A stretch of 64,000 nt of DNA from Emiliania huxleyi CCMP1516 (GCF_000372725.1 NW_005200881.1:354112-418111), one strand, 5' to 3'. Positions 1 through 11,775 are shown, numbered from the stretch's first letter. Notes: generated from the letters alone by a model not told the origin. Program-made: numbers and translations.

Positions 1-348
1 CAGCCTGCGATCACGCGTCTAGCGTCGATCAATGGACGATGGCGAGGACGCGAGATCAACGCGCTAAAGCCATAAAGGCTAAAGCGGCGAGCAGCCCCGG
101 GCTTCCGATAGAGGGGCAGCGCACCGCAGTGAGCCCGCCGCGAAGGCGCGAAGAGCCGAACGTCGCGTCATAAATATGTCGTCAAAGAGTCAGGTCAAAG
201 TCGTCAATCCCAATGAACGAGAACCGCGCACACATGCTACATGCACACTGGTCACTGCGCAGCGGCGATTTACAAGATACAACATGACCATTACCGCCCT
301 CGACCAAAGGGTCGTTCGTGCCCCCGGCTGTGCCACACTAGTAGCGCG

Positions 349-351
<3 letters not shown>

Positions 352-399
<48 letters not shown>

Positions 400-420
400 C
401 CTCCCTCCCTCCTCTCTTGT
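352..420. repeat. (CT)n microsatellite
   Basis: A perfect CT tract of about 45 bp runs into a CCCT-rich tail. The surrounding 1-714 holds no gene I can support. A poly-C run at about 636-668 is the only other low-complexity block. All open frames here are by-products of the repeat. Confidence 0.9.
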
Positions 421-714
421 CTAGCGTCTACTACGCAACAGAAGGCGCGATCCGGGAGCCCCGACCGGCGTTGGCCCAGCCGGGACGCCCACACCGCGCG
501 CCGCAGTGGCTGCACGGCACCCACCCCGCGCCTCGCGCGCAAAACTCGCCCGAGCACACCCCTCCTCCCCGATCGCCGCCACACGCCTCACCCTCCGCAC
601 GCTACACGAGCCCACCGGGCCCGCACGGAAGACACCCCCCTCCCCCCCCCCCCCCCCCTCCCCCCCCGCCTCACAGCAGCGAGTCGCCCCACAGCAGTCG
701 CCCCTCATAGGCGC

Positions 715-1744
715 CTACAGCAGCGAGTTGAGGACGAGGCCCAGCGCGCCAGCACCCATCAGAGCCTCGCCCGCGGTGGCGGCGGTGCCTCCAGTCACAG
801 CCTTGGTCGCAGACTTGGCGGCGGCGGCGGCATCAAAGGGCGCGGCGACCGCGACGGCGGCGGGCTTCGCGGCCGGGGCGGCGGCGGGGGCAGCAGGCGC
901 GGCGACGGCGAGCGCAGGCGCGGCCGGTTTGGGGCCCGCGCCGCCGTTGTAGGGGAGGGAAGAGTGGTGGAGGTTGATGCGCATGTTGCCGAGCAGGTCG
1001 CGGTTGTATCCAAACGTGAAGTCCACCTTGGTCTCCTCCCCCGTCTTCGCGTCCGTGAAGTAGTAGTTGCCCATCGAAAAGGCGGTGTCGCCGTCGACGA
1101 CAAACGCCTTGTTGTCAAAGCGAACCTTGGTCCATGGGTGGAGGGCGAAGCCCTTGTCCTCAACCTCCTGTCCGGTGACAAAGTACGAGTACGCCTCGCC
1201 CGGCGTCAGGCGGAACTCCTTCTCCGACGCCTTGGTCGGCTTGAAAAGCACCGGGCCCTGCGGCAGCGGCAGCGGCGCGGCCGGTGAGAGGGCGGGTGTG
1301 GCGAGCGCTGAAGCCCCCGCTCCCGGCCGGCGAGGATTCGCTGGTGCGGGGCCGCCACCACAGGTGCAGCCTCGTGCGCGCGCCGCGCCCCTTCCCCCGC
1401 CGCGCCTGGTCGTAGCCGTACAGCGAGTCAACGAGCACCTTTGCTGCCATCTTGTAGTCGCCGCCCTTGGAGTAGACCTCTCCCACGCGCACGATGCCGT
1501 CGCCCCACTTTTGCTCGGCCGCGATTATGTCGGCCTTTGTGATCTCGGCAAACGCAGGCAGCGGCGCCGCCGTGAGATGTGCAGCAAGCCCGAGGGAGAG
1601 GAGCGTCGTGGCGATCGAGTCTCGCACGCTGTTGGCGGCGGCAGCGGGCGGAGCGGCTCTTCTCACACCGCTCACAGCTCGGCTCAGGGGAGCCGCCGGG
1701 GTGACGGGCGCATAGGCGGGCGCGAGCGTGTAGAGCGAGAGCAT
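715..1744 (-). CDS. Plastid-targeted NTF2/SnoaL-like protein
   Basis: Two exons: 1406-1744 and 715-1257, joined by a 148-bp GC-AG intron. The join keeps frame and reads SLYGYDQ-GPVLFKPT; the product is 293 aa. Residues 1-65 are an Ala/Ser/Arg-rich leader with a hydrophobic stretch and a lumen-type LPAFAE cleavage region, suggesting import into a complex plastid. The core (ITKADIIAAEQKWGDGIVRV to NMRINLHHSSLPYN) resembles a small-domain family with an NTF2/SnoaL-like fold found in diatoms and other algae with secondary plastids; family members are sometimes mislabelled phosphoribosyl-AMP cyclohydrolase. The last 60 residues are Ala/Pro-rich and end in a hydrophobic segment (GAGALGLVLNSLL), possibly a membrane anchor. 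The biochemical role is unknown. The gene model is firm; the family call rests on memory of related sequences. Confidence 0.75.
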
Positions 1745-1924
1745 ATCCAGCTAGTGGATACTCAGCGGAGGCTGTGGAAGGCCGAGCTCAAAAAGAGTAT
1801 CCGCGGCTCATCCTCGAGGTTCTCGAGGTGGATATCCTTTGGCCGCGTTGGGTAGCGAGGATTGGTGTAACCCGAGCCACGGAGGCGTGTCTTCCTCCAT
1901 CCCTCTTTTAAGCGACAGGAACGA

Positions 1925-2150
1925 AGAGAGTGGGACGACCGCGAGGTGGCATGAAGGTTGCAGCAAGAATCGGCGAGGGACTGCGAAGGGAGATAGAAAG
2001 AGGCCGACGACCAAGGGTTAAGGGTGGGCGACGGCTAGCACCACACTCCTCTCCTTAAAAATCCCTGTGTGGTGGCGGCGTGCCGTCCTCCCATCCCTCC
2101 CTTGGGTTGTCTGTTTCCTTTCTTTCTTTCATCCCTCGTTTGGGTTGTTG
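1925..2150 (+). repeat. Dispersed repeat family D, copy 1
   Basis: About 200 bp starting at GAGAGTGGGACGACCGCGAG and ending in CCCATCCCTCCCTTGGGTTG plus a CTTT tract. It matches 41408-41620 in the same orientation with a few percent mismatch and small indels. A short degenerate echo lies at 2480-2530. No coding capacity is evident. The rest of 1745-2532 is CT/CTTT-rich intergenic DNA. The family looks like a 5'-UTR/promoter-bearing segment or a short interspersed element. Confidence 0.75.
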
Positions 2151-2532
2151 TTTTTTCTTTCTTTCTTTTAGTCCAGTCCCAGCACTGTTTTCTTCACCTT
2201 CGATACACACGTCATACCCTCCGCCCGCCTCCGTGTTCCTCCCCTGTGCCCCTGATCGTCCTTCCAAGATCTCTTGCAGCCGTTGCAGGTGGGGCGGGAC
2301 GACAGGGGCAGGCTGGTACCCCTTTCGCTTTCCTTCTGCTTCTCTCCCTGGCTCCCATCTCGGCTACACGACACTGAGAATGTATACGATCGCTTCTCGG
2401 CGAGTACATGTATCCCGCTGGCTCGTTTCGTCGTTTGCGGCGGCCATTTACTTGGAAAACTTGCTTTCTTCTCTTGACAGAGTGGGACGACTGCGAGGTG
2501 GCACGACGGTCGCGGCTAGTATGGGTGAGAGG

Positions 2533-4404
2533 CTACGCGTAAATGTAGTCGCGAGGCAAGCGTCTCTCTCTTCCGCGCCCAACGGCCCTGGCCACGACGG
2601 TGAAGCCGCCGACAATGGGCGCGAAGATGTAGGGGACAGAGAAGCGCGGGTGGAAGACGGCGTCGTTCCCGGAGACCCTGGCGCCGTAGCCGAGGTCCAC
2701 GATGCTCAGTATAATGTACAGCCCGACCGCGCGCACCTTGTGGCGGTACGCGACGCCGCGCTGCGAGCCGATGATGGCTCCCACCATAGCGCAGGCGACC
2801 GAGATCCCCAGCGGGGAAGTGGCCGCGCAGCGGATCGTCTCATCGACCTCGGTGGGCGAGCGCAAAAACAGCTTGATCCCGACCCGCACCGCCGGCAGGG
2901 CGACCAGCGAGCCGATCGCCACGAGCGCCGTCACCCGCGGTCTGCCGACAAGCAGCGTGACGCCGGAGAAGCAACCCGCGGCGGCAAAGGCGAAGGCGCA
3001 CGTGTACCCCTCGAAGCCGCTGAGCATCGCAGCGAGCGCTGCGACGAGCGCGGCCGCCACGTAAAACCCGTTCCAGCCTCCCCAGAGCCCATCTCCTGTG
3101 CGCACGCGCTCGGTCAGCAGCTGAACTTGCAGCGACGGCTCCGGCGGCGAGGGTCCAGGGGAGGGTCCAGAACCGCCCTCGGCGTCTTCGCTCAGCACGC
3201 TGTCGAGAAAGTCGAGGTCGTACCCCTCCGTCGGGTCAGCGGGAAGCGGCAGCGGTGGCGCCGCGGAGAAGGCCGGGACCGCGGGCGGAGGCATCGCTGA
3301 CGTCGAGGCATCGCTGGACGCGGCTGCCGGCGGCGCCGGCTCTCTGGCCGTCCGGCGTGGCACCTTCCGGCGCCTGTCTTCGGGCACCAGCGTCCCGTGG
3401 GCCAACTTCATGTGCAAGCCCAGCGCGCCATGCTCGTTTCGCGAGGTGTTCCACTGCTCCGGGATCGCGTCCCAGGTCTGCGAGCCCGGCTGCCCCGAAA
3501 CATTGGCTGTGCTCGCCGCTGCTGCCATCAGCTCTGCGGAGACGGTGCCAAGCGGCCAGCCCATCACGCCCCCGAGGTCACTGGCAGCGGAGACTGCAGA
3601 CTCTGGAGTCTCGCTTGGCGGCGGCTCGCTAAAGATGACGACCCGGGGTCCTGTGCAGCGCCTGGTCTGGTTGCAGACCCTGTAGGGCGGCACAGTGTTG
3701 GTATGTGCTGTGCTCCACACCCCGTTGGACGCCGTGTTGTCGAGGCGGACGGTGGGAGGCAGGACACGGACGCGCTCAACGGGCACCCACAGCCCGTGGT
3801 GCTGGCAGCTCGCGCAGAATTTGACAACGATGGAGCTGCGGCCAATCGGCTGCTCCGTGCCTGGCGGTCCAGTGCGGGCGAGGACTATGAGGCGCCATGT
3901 GGTGCTAGCGGATTGCGGGTGCCGAGGGTCTGTGGCGAGCGTACGGCAGCCTCGCCTTGGCGGCATTCCATGCCGGTGAGAACCTTCCCCCAGCACTCGG
4001 CCATGTCCGCATTCGGCTACGCTCCGCGTGGAAGTTCTGATGAGTCTCCGAGACGTCCGAGACTCCGCGTTCGCCCGCGTATAAGGATTTTGTCCCCCTT
4101 TCTTCTGATGTTGAATGCGTGCATGGTGGATGCACAAAAAGTTGAGCTTCTGATGAAACAGGTACGGCTCTAAATCGAACGCGTAACGAGTGGCACGAGC
4201 GTCTAACGTACGCGGGTAGGCCGGTCGCTCCCCCGTCTTTGGGCCCTGTCGAGTCGTTCCGGAAGTTGAAGTTGGCGCATCACAAAGAACCCAAATCCAA
4301 CCCTCCCAACCGAGCAAGCCCATGGGGGACGCGAGGTCTTGCTCCACCTTCTCGGCGCTCGCGTCGCCCAACCTGAGAGCCTCAGCCGCCATGCCGGGGC
4401 ACAT
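2533..4404 (-). CDS. Multi-pass membrane protein, unknown function
   Basis: A single open frame of up to 623 codons. The C-terminal 210 residues have about five hydrophobic helices (around YVAAALVAALAAML, CAFAFAAAGCFSGVTLL, VTALVAIGSLVALPAV, SVACAMVGAIIGSQ and PYIFAPIVGGFTVV) and end in a basic tail. Before them lies a Pro/Ser-rich acidic linker (GYDLDFLDSVLSEDAEGG). Residues about 190-290 are Cys-containing and look globular (VVKFCASCQHHGLWVPVERV, then CNQTRRCTGPRVVIF), as in an extracellular or lumenal domain. The first 180 residues are Arg/Thr-rich and may be 5'-UTR read-through, so the true start could be downstream of 4000. I do not recognise the family. An unspliced frame this long with ordered hydrophobic segments makes a real gene likely. 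Confidence 0.6.
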   Translation of the reverse strand: MCPGMAAEALRLGDASAEKVEQDLASPMGLLGWEGWIWVLCDAPTSTSGTTRQGPKTGERPAYPRTLDARATRYAFDLEPYLFHQKLNFLCIHHARIQHQKKGGQNPYTRANAESRTSRRLIRTSTRSVAECGHGRVLGEGSHRHGMPPRRGCRTLATDPRHPQSASTTWRLIVLARTGPPGTEQPIGRSSIVVKFCASCQHHGLWVPVERVRVLPPTVRLDNTASNGVWSTAHTNTVPPYRVCNQTRRCTGPRVVIFSEPPPSETPESAVSAASDLGGVMGWPLGTVSAELMAAAASTANVSGQPGSQTWDAIPEQWNTSRNEHGALGLHMKLAHGTLVPEDRRRKVPRRTAREPAPPAAASSDASTSAMPPPAVPAFSAAPPLPLPADPTEGYDLDFLDSVLSEDAEGGSGPSPGPSPPEPSLQVQLLTERVRTGDGLWGGWNGFYVAAALVAALAAMLSGFEGYTCAFAFAAAGCFSGVTLLVGRPRVTALVAIGSLVALPAVRVGIKLFLRSPTEVDETIRCAATSPLGISVACAMVGAIIGSQRGVAYRHKVRAVGLYIILSIVDLGYGARVSGNDAVFHPRFSVPYIFAPIVGGFTVVARAVGRGRERRLPRDYIYA

Positions 4405-5404
4405 CTTGACCGGAGCCGGTCACATGTCCATCGTGCCCAAGGCGGGGCACGGTCGACTCGACCGCGGCCGATGGCACCGGCCCAACGGCCGACCAAGATT
4501 TTACGCCTCCGAACGCCGGGCCGGTGAGGTGGCGGGTCGGGCGCTACGGAAAATCGGTGGCAACCTACCACTTTTTGAGGCCATTGGGATGACTTGTGTG
4601 AACATTTTATGCACGAGCTCGATGGTCCCGAGGCGTATTCTCTGGTCCAGACGGCCCAGCAGGTGGGCGCTGCAGGCGAGCCGCCTCATATCTTCGCCCC
4701 CCCCGTCGCTCACGCTACCTCTGAAGCACCGGATCGCCCCCCCCGCGCCCAGGCGGCCTAGCTGCCGCGGGCTCCACCCACGCGGGCCACCATCAGCGCC
4801 GCCCGACGGCTCAGAACCTCTCTCTTTAGGTCCCACAAAGGCGGCGAGCGAGCGGCGAGGCAGATGAATCGAGCTCTGGACGCATGCCGCGAGAGCTGTG
4901 AGGGTCGCAGCTCGGCCTCCATCTCGCCCGGCGGTGGCGCGTCGGCTTGCCGGCTCACGGGGGTCACTGCCCCTAGGTGCCGCCTCACCTCGCCTCTATG
5001 CACCCTTCACCCTCTAGCGCCTCACCTGCCCGGTGCCGTGGTAGTGGCGGTGTCAGCCATGCTGGACCGGCGGCAGCGAGGCCGACGGGCGTGGCTGCGG
5101 CGACAACGGCGGCTTGGCCCGTGACGGCGACGGCGCTGACGGCAGAGCAGCTGCGGCCGGCACGGGCGGGTGCGGCCGAGCAGCGCGGCGCTCACAGCAG
5201 GCGGCCGGCGTGGCGGCGGCGACGGCGCCGCACGAGGAAGCGGTGGCGCAGCCGCGCATGACAGGTCCGGCGCGTGTCGAGCAGCGAGGTGGCGCGCCGC
5301 GCTGCCGACGCGCCCCCAGGCCGGAGGCGGCCGCCGCGTGCCGAGCCGCCGGCTGTTGGTGCTTACAGTCTGCGGCGGCGGCGCCGCCGCCGCGGAGCGA
5401 GGCA

Positions 5405-5444
<40 letters not shown>

Positions 5445-7063
5445 GGGAAGCGGCGGCTGCACGTTGTGCCTCGAGGCGTCGCTCGCGGCGCTGGTGCGGC
5501 GCGTGGTTGGCTGACGAGGTTGCGCGCGCACGGCGCTCGAGGGTGTAGTCACGTCCCTCGGCTCTCGCCACCGCTGTCGCCGCGCGCTCCGCGTTCGTTG
5601 TCGCCGGCGCTGCCCGCCTCGAGCCACTGCGGCCACTGCCGCGCGACGTTGCGCCGCGCCACGCTGGCCGTCGCTCTCTCGACGTTGTGGAGGAGGCTCT
5701 GTCCCACGTCGAGAGGAGGCGTTCCCGCGGTGATATTGACCCAGCTCTGTTGTCTCTAGGCTGCGTCGGCACGGGAGGCGCTGCGGGCGGGAAGGTGGAG
5801 CGGGCTGCGGAGCGGCAGATTAGTGGCAGTGGCGACGGGCGGGGCGGCAGCGAGCAGGGTGGCGAGTGAGACGTTGGAGAGGCGGGGCTTGGGAGGCTGG
5901 TGCTGGTGCCATTACAGGCGGTGCAGGTGCTACTGTAGTGCTCACTCACCGGAGCGAGCGCGGCGCTCGGACCGTCCTGGCAAGGGCCGCTGACCAGGAC
6001 GATCGCCAGGAGTCGGCTTGCACCGCGAGAGCGAAGAGGCGGGGGGAGAGGCCTGGTGAGGGTGTCAGCGGTGGTGCGTGTGTTAGTTAGGGGGAGAGGC
6101 GCGGGGGGGGGAGCGGGAGGGGGTGGGGGGGTGGAAAATTTCGATACCCTAAGGTGCCCTGGTGATCCTGGGTTAGTATCGTCTCTTCTGAGCCCGCTCT
6201 TGATGGGTTGGAAGCGTTTTCATAGCGAATTCACGCCGATTTTGCCATACGGACGTCCCTGGCGCACGCTCTTCAAGGCCTCATCCTGGGATGGTGCTCG
6301 CCAGCGTGAGTTCATACAGTGCTGCGAGCTGGCCTAAGGCCGGACCTTACGACGGTCCAGCGCTGGGCAGCGTGATGGCTCCTACTCGAGGCGCGACATG
6401 AGTGTACGAGGACCTCAACGTCTCGGTTTGGCGAACCAGCATGAGGAGCGGAGCCGCTGTAGCTCCTCCCTGCAGCTTGCGCGTCGCGGTTTGGCCGACG
6501 TCCCATCCACCGCGCATACTGCGGCGGCTCTCCAGCTCAAGAAGGCTGCGCTCGACCACCACATCGCCCGAGTCAGTGGTCCGGACGCCCCGCTGAGCCT
6601 CGCGCCGCAGTGCAGCCAGTTTGCGCGGCCGTGATGCGCGAATCGAACCGGTGCGATGTTGTTCGGCACTCTAGATGGCCTGAACATGCTTGCGTTCAAG
6701 TCTCGAGGTCTGCGCTTAAACTTGAAAATTTAATAAAATCGGGTCCGACCGGCCTAACGCGGGACACGGCGGTCCTGTTGGTCAGCCTGTTCCTTTTTAC
6801 CCATCTCACAGTAGAGCGGTGTCCGTTTTATTTATTTCGTGGCGTGTAGTGATGGTGATGCACATGCGTCACAGAGTGCGCCCACAGAGACCGCGGCGAT
6901 GATGTGATATATGTGTTCCTAGCTCCCCTGAGCGACTACCCGCACGCGCACGGGCCTCGCGACACCCCCGCCGCGCTGCGATACCGAGCGTGTACGCGCG
7001 GACTCGGCGGGCCCCGACAGATGGTAGCGCCCCCTCCCACCGGCGCCGACTTTGCCGGCGGCA
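4405..7063. other. Gene-poor GC-rich stretch with CGG triplet repeats
   Basis: No recognisable gene. 5400-5455 is a (GGC)n tract that makes poly-Ala/Gly/Arg in different frames. The long open frame on the minus strand at 5053-5949 is Ser/Arg/Ala low complexity and I do not accept it as a gene. A minus-strand segment at about 4510-4720 (LLGRLDQRIRLGTIELVHK) looks the least random and could be an exon, but there is no partner exon. The segment 6170-6740 is unique-looking, of lower GC, with no coding signal. Confidence 0.5.
6783..6848 (+). repeat. Family A repeat, 3'-terminal fragment
   Basis: The segment CCTGTTCCTTTTTACCCATC followed by CACAGTAGAGCGGTGTCCG and a TTTATTTATTT tail matches the 3' ends of the family A copies at 17.96, 24.04, 25.54 and (inverted) 59.55 kb. 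Only the last 65 bp are present here, which suggests 5' truncation or decay. Confidence 0.75.
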
Positions 7064-10000
7064 CTACAGGATGCGCGCGGCGAGCTCCTCGAGCTTTTTG
7101 GAGATCTCGGCGGGCGTTCGGTCGAGGTCGTCGGCTATCGTCTTCTGCTCGGCGGCGGGCAGCGAGTTGAAGAGCGTCAGGTAGTCGCCGTCGACGCACG
7201 CCTTGACGGGGAAGTAGGCGGAGCGGAAGAAGAGCTGCTCGCGGCCGCAGAGCGGCGGCGCCTCCTGCCGCACGTGCATCTCGAGGGCGGTGAGCAGCTC
7301 GACGTCCTCGCGCGAGGTGAGCGGGAGCAGCGCGCCGATGCCGCCGAAGAGGGTCGTGTAGAGGATCACCTCGGCGCAGCCCGGCCCGAGCGACACCTTC
7401 TGCAGCGACGTGACCGTCTCGCCCACGTGGAACTGCACAACCTCCTCCGCCTTGGACGGCGCGCCATTGAGCGCGAGGTCGTCGCGGCCGGCGCTCGCCG
7501 CCATCAGCGCCGCGTCGTCCGCGTCGTCGCTCACCTCGCGCGGCAGGCGGCAGACGAAGATGTTGCCGAACTTGTCGGCGCCCGCGAGCGAGTGCGCGTC
7601 GAGCGGGCAGGCGGCGGTGAGCCAGCGCGGCGCGATGTCATCGGCGAAGACGGTGAGCGTGTTGTCGGCGCGCTTGTAGTGCACAAAGTGGAAGGACTCG
7701 GAGAGGTCGCCGACGACGATTCGCTGCGACGAGATGACGTGCAGCGACTGCACCATCGTCGGCAGCCCCTTGAGCTCCGCCTTGCGCAGCAGCTTCTTCG
7801 CGCCCATCTCGTAGATGCGCAGCCCGCTGCCGACGCCGACGAGCACGCGGCCGCCGAACGGCGCGATGGCGGCGGGCACGTCCTCCACCTGCGTCTTGTG
7901 GACGAGGTTGAGCTGCGTGTTGCCCTCTGCGAACTGGTACACGTGCAGGTAGCCGCAGGTCAGCGTGCGCGGGTGCAGCGTCATGTCTTTGACGGTGCCG
8001 ACGACGATGAAGGTCTCGCCGCCGCGCTCGCGCAGCGGCACCGCCGCCACCGAGACGGCCGCCTCGTTCTCAGCGAGCTCGATGACGGAGAGGGTGCGCC
8101 GCGCCGCCAAATCGAGCACGCGGATGGCCGAGGCCCACTTGCCCGCCCCGCCCCGGGGCACGCCGACGCACGCCTCCATCAGCATGCCGTCCGCCTCCTC
8201 CTCCTCCGGCAGCACGGTCCCCGCGGGCAGCGGCGGCGGGATGCCGGCTGCCTCGTACAGCTGCACCTTCTCGTCGGCGGAGAGCGCGTTGTGGTCGCTC
8301 TCGATGACCACCACGTGGCCGGAGACGGAGTGGTGTGCCATCCGGCGCGGCGTGTACCGCAGCGGCACCGCCTCCGAGGTGAAGGCGTCGCCGAGCCGGT
8401 CGACGGAGACGATGCGCAGCGTGTTGCCCGCGATGGCGACGAGGCCCTCGGGGCAGTGCTCCGACGCGAAGGACGCGCCCGCGTCGAGCGGCACATACGA
8501 GAGCGGCGTCGTGTGCAGCGCGCCCGCGAGCGAGTAGAGCACCCACGAACGCGACGAGAGGGCGAGCACGCCGTCGCCGCCGCCGAGCGAGGTGCGGAAG
8601 AGGCGCGCTGGCTTGCCGCCGAGGAAACGGGTGCGCGTGTCCGAGAGCTGGCCTGACCGCTGGTCGATGCGCGCGCGCAGCATCACGCCGTTGCTCAGGC
8701 CGATGCAGAGGAAGAGGGCGGGCGGCGTGCCGGGCCGGCCGAGCTGCAGCGAGGCGAGCGCCGCCGACTCGGCCTGCGCGGGCAGCGCGAGGACGGCGAG
8801 CACGTTCATGCACTCGTCCGGGTCGAGCGAGAGGATGCGGATCGTCGAGTCGAGCCCGCCGACGGCGAGGAATCGCGAGCGCGCGCGGCCGTCGGGCACG
8901 CGGCCGAGCTCGAGGCACGACACCTCGAGGCCGAGGTCCTGTTCACAGCGGCACGCGTGAAGAGACGCGGCTCGCGCCTCGAGGCACGCGCCGCCGCGAG
9001 GGGCGAGGGTCCTTCTTGTCGAGCTCGGCGAGGGTGCCCGTCTCGTCGAGCTCGAAGTAGACGACCTCGCCGCCCTGCAGCCCGACCGCGACCTGCCGGT
9101 TGTTGGCCGACGCCTGCACGATCGGCTTGCCGCGCGGAGGCCGCCACTCGGACGCACGGCCGTCGGCGCGCACGTGGTAGATGCCCGCCGGGTAGACCTG
9201 CACGAGCGAGTCCTCGCCGAGGAGCGCGACGACGAGGGTCGGCGTGTCGGGCTTGAGGCCCGAGTCGCTCACCTCCTCGACCGTCTCTCCGATCGAGAGG
9301 ACCAGCGTCGCGTTGACGAACGAGACGACGATGTACGCGTCGAACTGGTCGCTCTTGCGCTTCTTGACCGTCCAGACCGCGTTCGGGTTGCCGGGAAGCT
9401 CAGAGACAGCCAGGTCGGAGACCGAGAGACCGTGCTGCACCACGCGCAGCGTCGACCGCGCCGAGCGGCCGCAGAGCGAGACGAGCGAGGGTGGCGCGCC
9501 TCGCTCCCCCAGCTCGAGCAGCTTTGCGTCGATCATCGGGCAGAGCGAGTCGATGTCGTCGACGTGCAGCAGGTTGCGCAGCGGGCGCGGCTCGAGCTCG
9601 ACGACGGCCTGTTCACAGCTGGAGGTGTGAAGAGGCGCGCTGCACACCGCGCCGCGCGCGAGCCGCCGCGGCGGCCGCCTCGTCGCCCCCCTCGAAGGTG
9701 AGCGAGGAGCACGAGGGCGACTCGTCGTCCTCGCCGACGCCCTGGAACTGGTAGAAGCCAGAGTTGCCAAACTCGGAGGCGCAAAAGAGGAAGCCCGAGC
9801 GGAGGATGCAGAGGGCGACGCAGGTGGGCACCGAGTCGAGGTAGCGCACCTTGACCTCGCTGACCGCGTCCTTGTCCTCGCCGTCCGTCTGCACCGTCAC
9901 CTTGTACAGGTCGCCCGCCTCGCTCTGCACGACGATGAAGAAGAGGTCACGCTGGCGGTGGACGGCGGAGGCGACCAGCAGCAGCCCCTGCTCGGGCGGC

Positions 10001-10532
10001 AGGTCCTTCCGCCGCGGCAGAGGGCACCGCTTGTCCGCGTGCCCGTGGTTCTTGTACACGATGAAGTTCTCGGCGCACACGAGCACCCCGCCCGGCCCGT
10101 CCGCTCCGCCCGGCACGGCGACCAGCAGGTTTGCGGTCGGGTCGACGGCGTCGGACCACTTGCGGACGACGTGGTTGAGGCCTGCGGGCGACAGCACGGG
10201 GGCGGGGTCGGCGGCGGGCGGCAGCGGCGGCAAGCATGCGCCGCCGCGGCGACGGCGGCGACGGCGGCGGTGGAGGAGGCGGCGGAGCAGGCGGATCAGG
10301 CGGATCAGGCGGAGCAGGCGGAGCGGGCGGAGCAGGCGGAGCAGGCGGAGCAGGCGGCGGCGGGTGCGGCGGTGCGGCGGGTGTCGGCGGGTGCGGACCG
10401 AGGTCGAGCTCGTAGAAGGTGAGAACCTTCTCGAAGAGGGGCTCGTGCGTGTCCGGGTCCGTCTCCACCTGCAGAGGGAGGAGGCGCGGGCGCGTCGTCA
10501 GCGTACGCGTGCACGCCGCACGGGGGCAAGGG

Positions 10533-10600
<68 letters not shown>

Positions 10601-11775
10601 AGAGGTGGGTGGCAGCAGTAGGGAGGCAAGAGCGGAGGAGGGGAGAGAAGAGAGGTCGGGGTGGCGGGCGGAGGCGTGGCGGCGGCGGGGAGGGAGAGCA
10701 CGGAGGTGGGTTGGCAGGCGGCTGCAAGAGAGGTGGAGAGGGCTGGGTTGGCGGGAGGGAGGGGCCGGTGGGAGGGGATGGGTTGGCGCCTCGTCCATGT
10801 CGACTTCGAGGGCCGCAAAGATCGGGTTCTCGAAGCCGACGTCGACGCCGACGAGCGCAAAGGTGAGGCTGGCCGACTTGTGCGCCTGGGGGGTTCGCCG
10901 CAAGGAGGGAGGGGGTGGGAGAGGGAGGGGGAGGGGGAGCGGAAGGGGTGGGAGTGTGGGGGGCCCGGGCGGTGTTTGGGAGCGGCGGCGATGCGGTGCC
11001 TCGAGGGGAGAGGAGATGGTGAGGCGCGCGGCGGAGTCGCGATTGAGGATGTACACCAGCTTCTGCTTCTCCACCGCGCCCACCATCACCGCCCGCCCGC
11101 GCGGGTCCGTCGCCACGTACTGGCCCGGCACAATGCGCCTCACGCCCGACTGCGGCAAGAGGGCGGTGGGCGGCGGTGGGTCGGGGGGCGCGGCGAGCGG
11201 CGGCGGAGGGCGGCGGCGGCGCGGCGGCGGAAAGGGGCCCGCGGCAGTCATGTCAGGGGTGGCGAGGGCGGGCTAGGCGGCGGCGGCGGGTCGAGCGGCG
11301 ACGACGGCTGTGGCGGCGGTAGATGCGAGGTGCATCCCTGCTCAGTGCCGCCGCAGGTGGGCACGTGGCGCAGATGCGGGCGGGCGGCGGGTGCGCGGTG
11401 AGCAGCGTGGGGTGGCCGCGGCGCCTTGCCAAACGTCTCGCAGTGCACGCGCTCCCACCCGCCCTTGTCAGCGACAAACTCGAGAATAACAATCCTTCCC
11501 GAGTCGGAGCCGACGACGAGGTAGTCGCGGTTGCCGCCGGTGAGGCGGAAGGTTGCGATGGAGCGGATCGTTCCGAACACCTCCGACGCGACGACCGTCA
11601 GCACCTTTCCGTTGTCGTCTGGCCTGCACAGCTCCAAGATTTTGCCGCGTGCAACGGCAATCTCCTGCTGCCGCGGCGCCGAGAAGTTGCCGAACACCGC
11701 CCCGGTCACGCCAGAGGCGCGCTGCAGCGTCAGCGCGTACATGTGAAGGCCGCCAGCAGACCCCAGGTTCGCCAT
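7064..11775 (-). CDS. SF3B3: Splicing factor 3B subunit 3 (SF3b130/Rse1)
   Basis: U2 snRNP SF3b subunit; a triple-propeller scaffold of branch-site recognition, nuclear. Seven exons follow from alignment to the human protein: 11425-11775, 11000-11149, 10790-10885, 10399-10468, 9677/9679-10181, 9012-9608 and 7064-8938. They give about 1,213 aa, close to the 1,217 of human. Diagnostic blocks include [77 protein letters not shown] and the C-terminal [15 protein letters not shown]. Introns 1, 2, 3 and 5 have GC donors and intron 4 has GT. Intron 6 (8939-9011) fits best as GA-AG. Introns 5 and 6 (70 and 73 nt) share nearly the same 3' 27 nt. The Met at 11775 adds about eight residues before the conserved MYALTLQR start. 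Confidence 0.97.
10530..10602. repeat. (GGC)n triplet repeat inside SF3B3 intron 3
   Basis: About 24 uninterrupted GGC units lie within the intron between the exons at 10790-10885 and 10399-10468. Position inside an intron explains why the length is not constrained by frame. The 388 bp between SF3B3 (start 11775) and the end of POR (12164) hold no feature I recognise. Confidence 0.9.

Noticed and set aside
2386-2404. ATCGCTTCTCGGC resembles the 5' end of U2 snRNA
   Set aside because: Only 13 nt match; the branch-site-binding and Sm regions of U2 do not follow.
5053-5949. A 298-codon minus-strand ORF
   Set aside because: Ser/Arg/Ala/Pro low complexity caused by GC-rich triplets; overlapping frames are equally open and no domain or splice pattern is visible.
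6600-6680. GGTTCGATTC on the minus strand as a possible tRNA
   Set aside because: The T-stem does not pair and no acceptor stem is found at the right distance.
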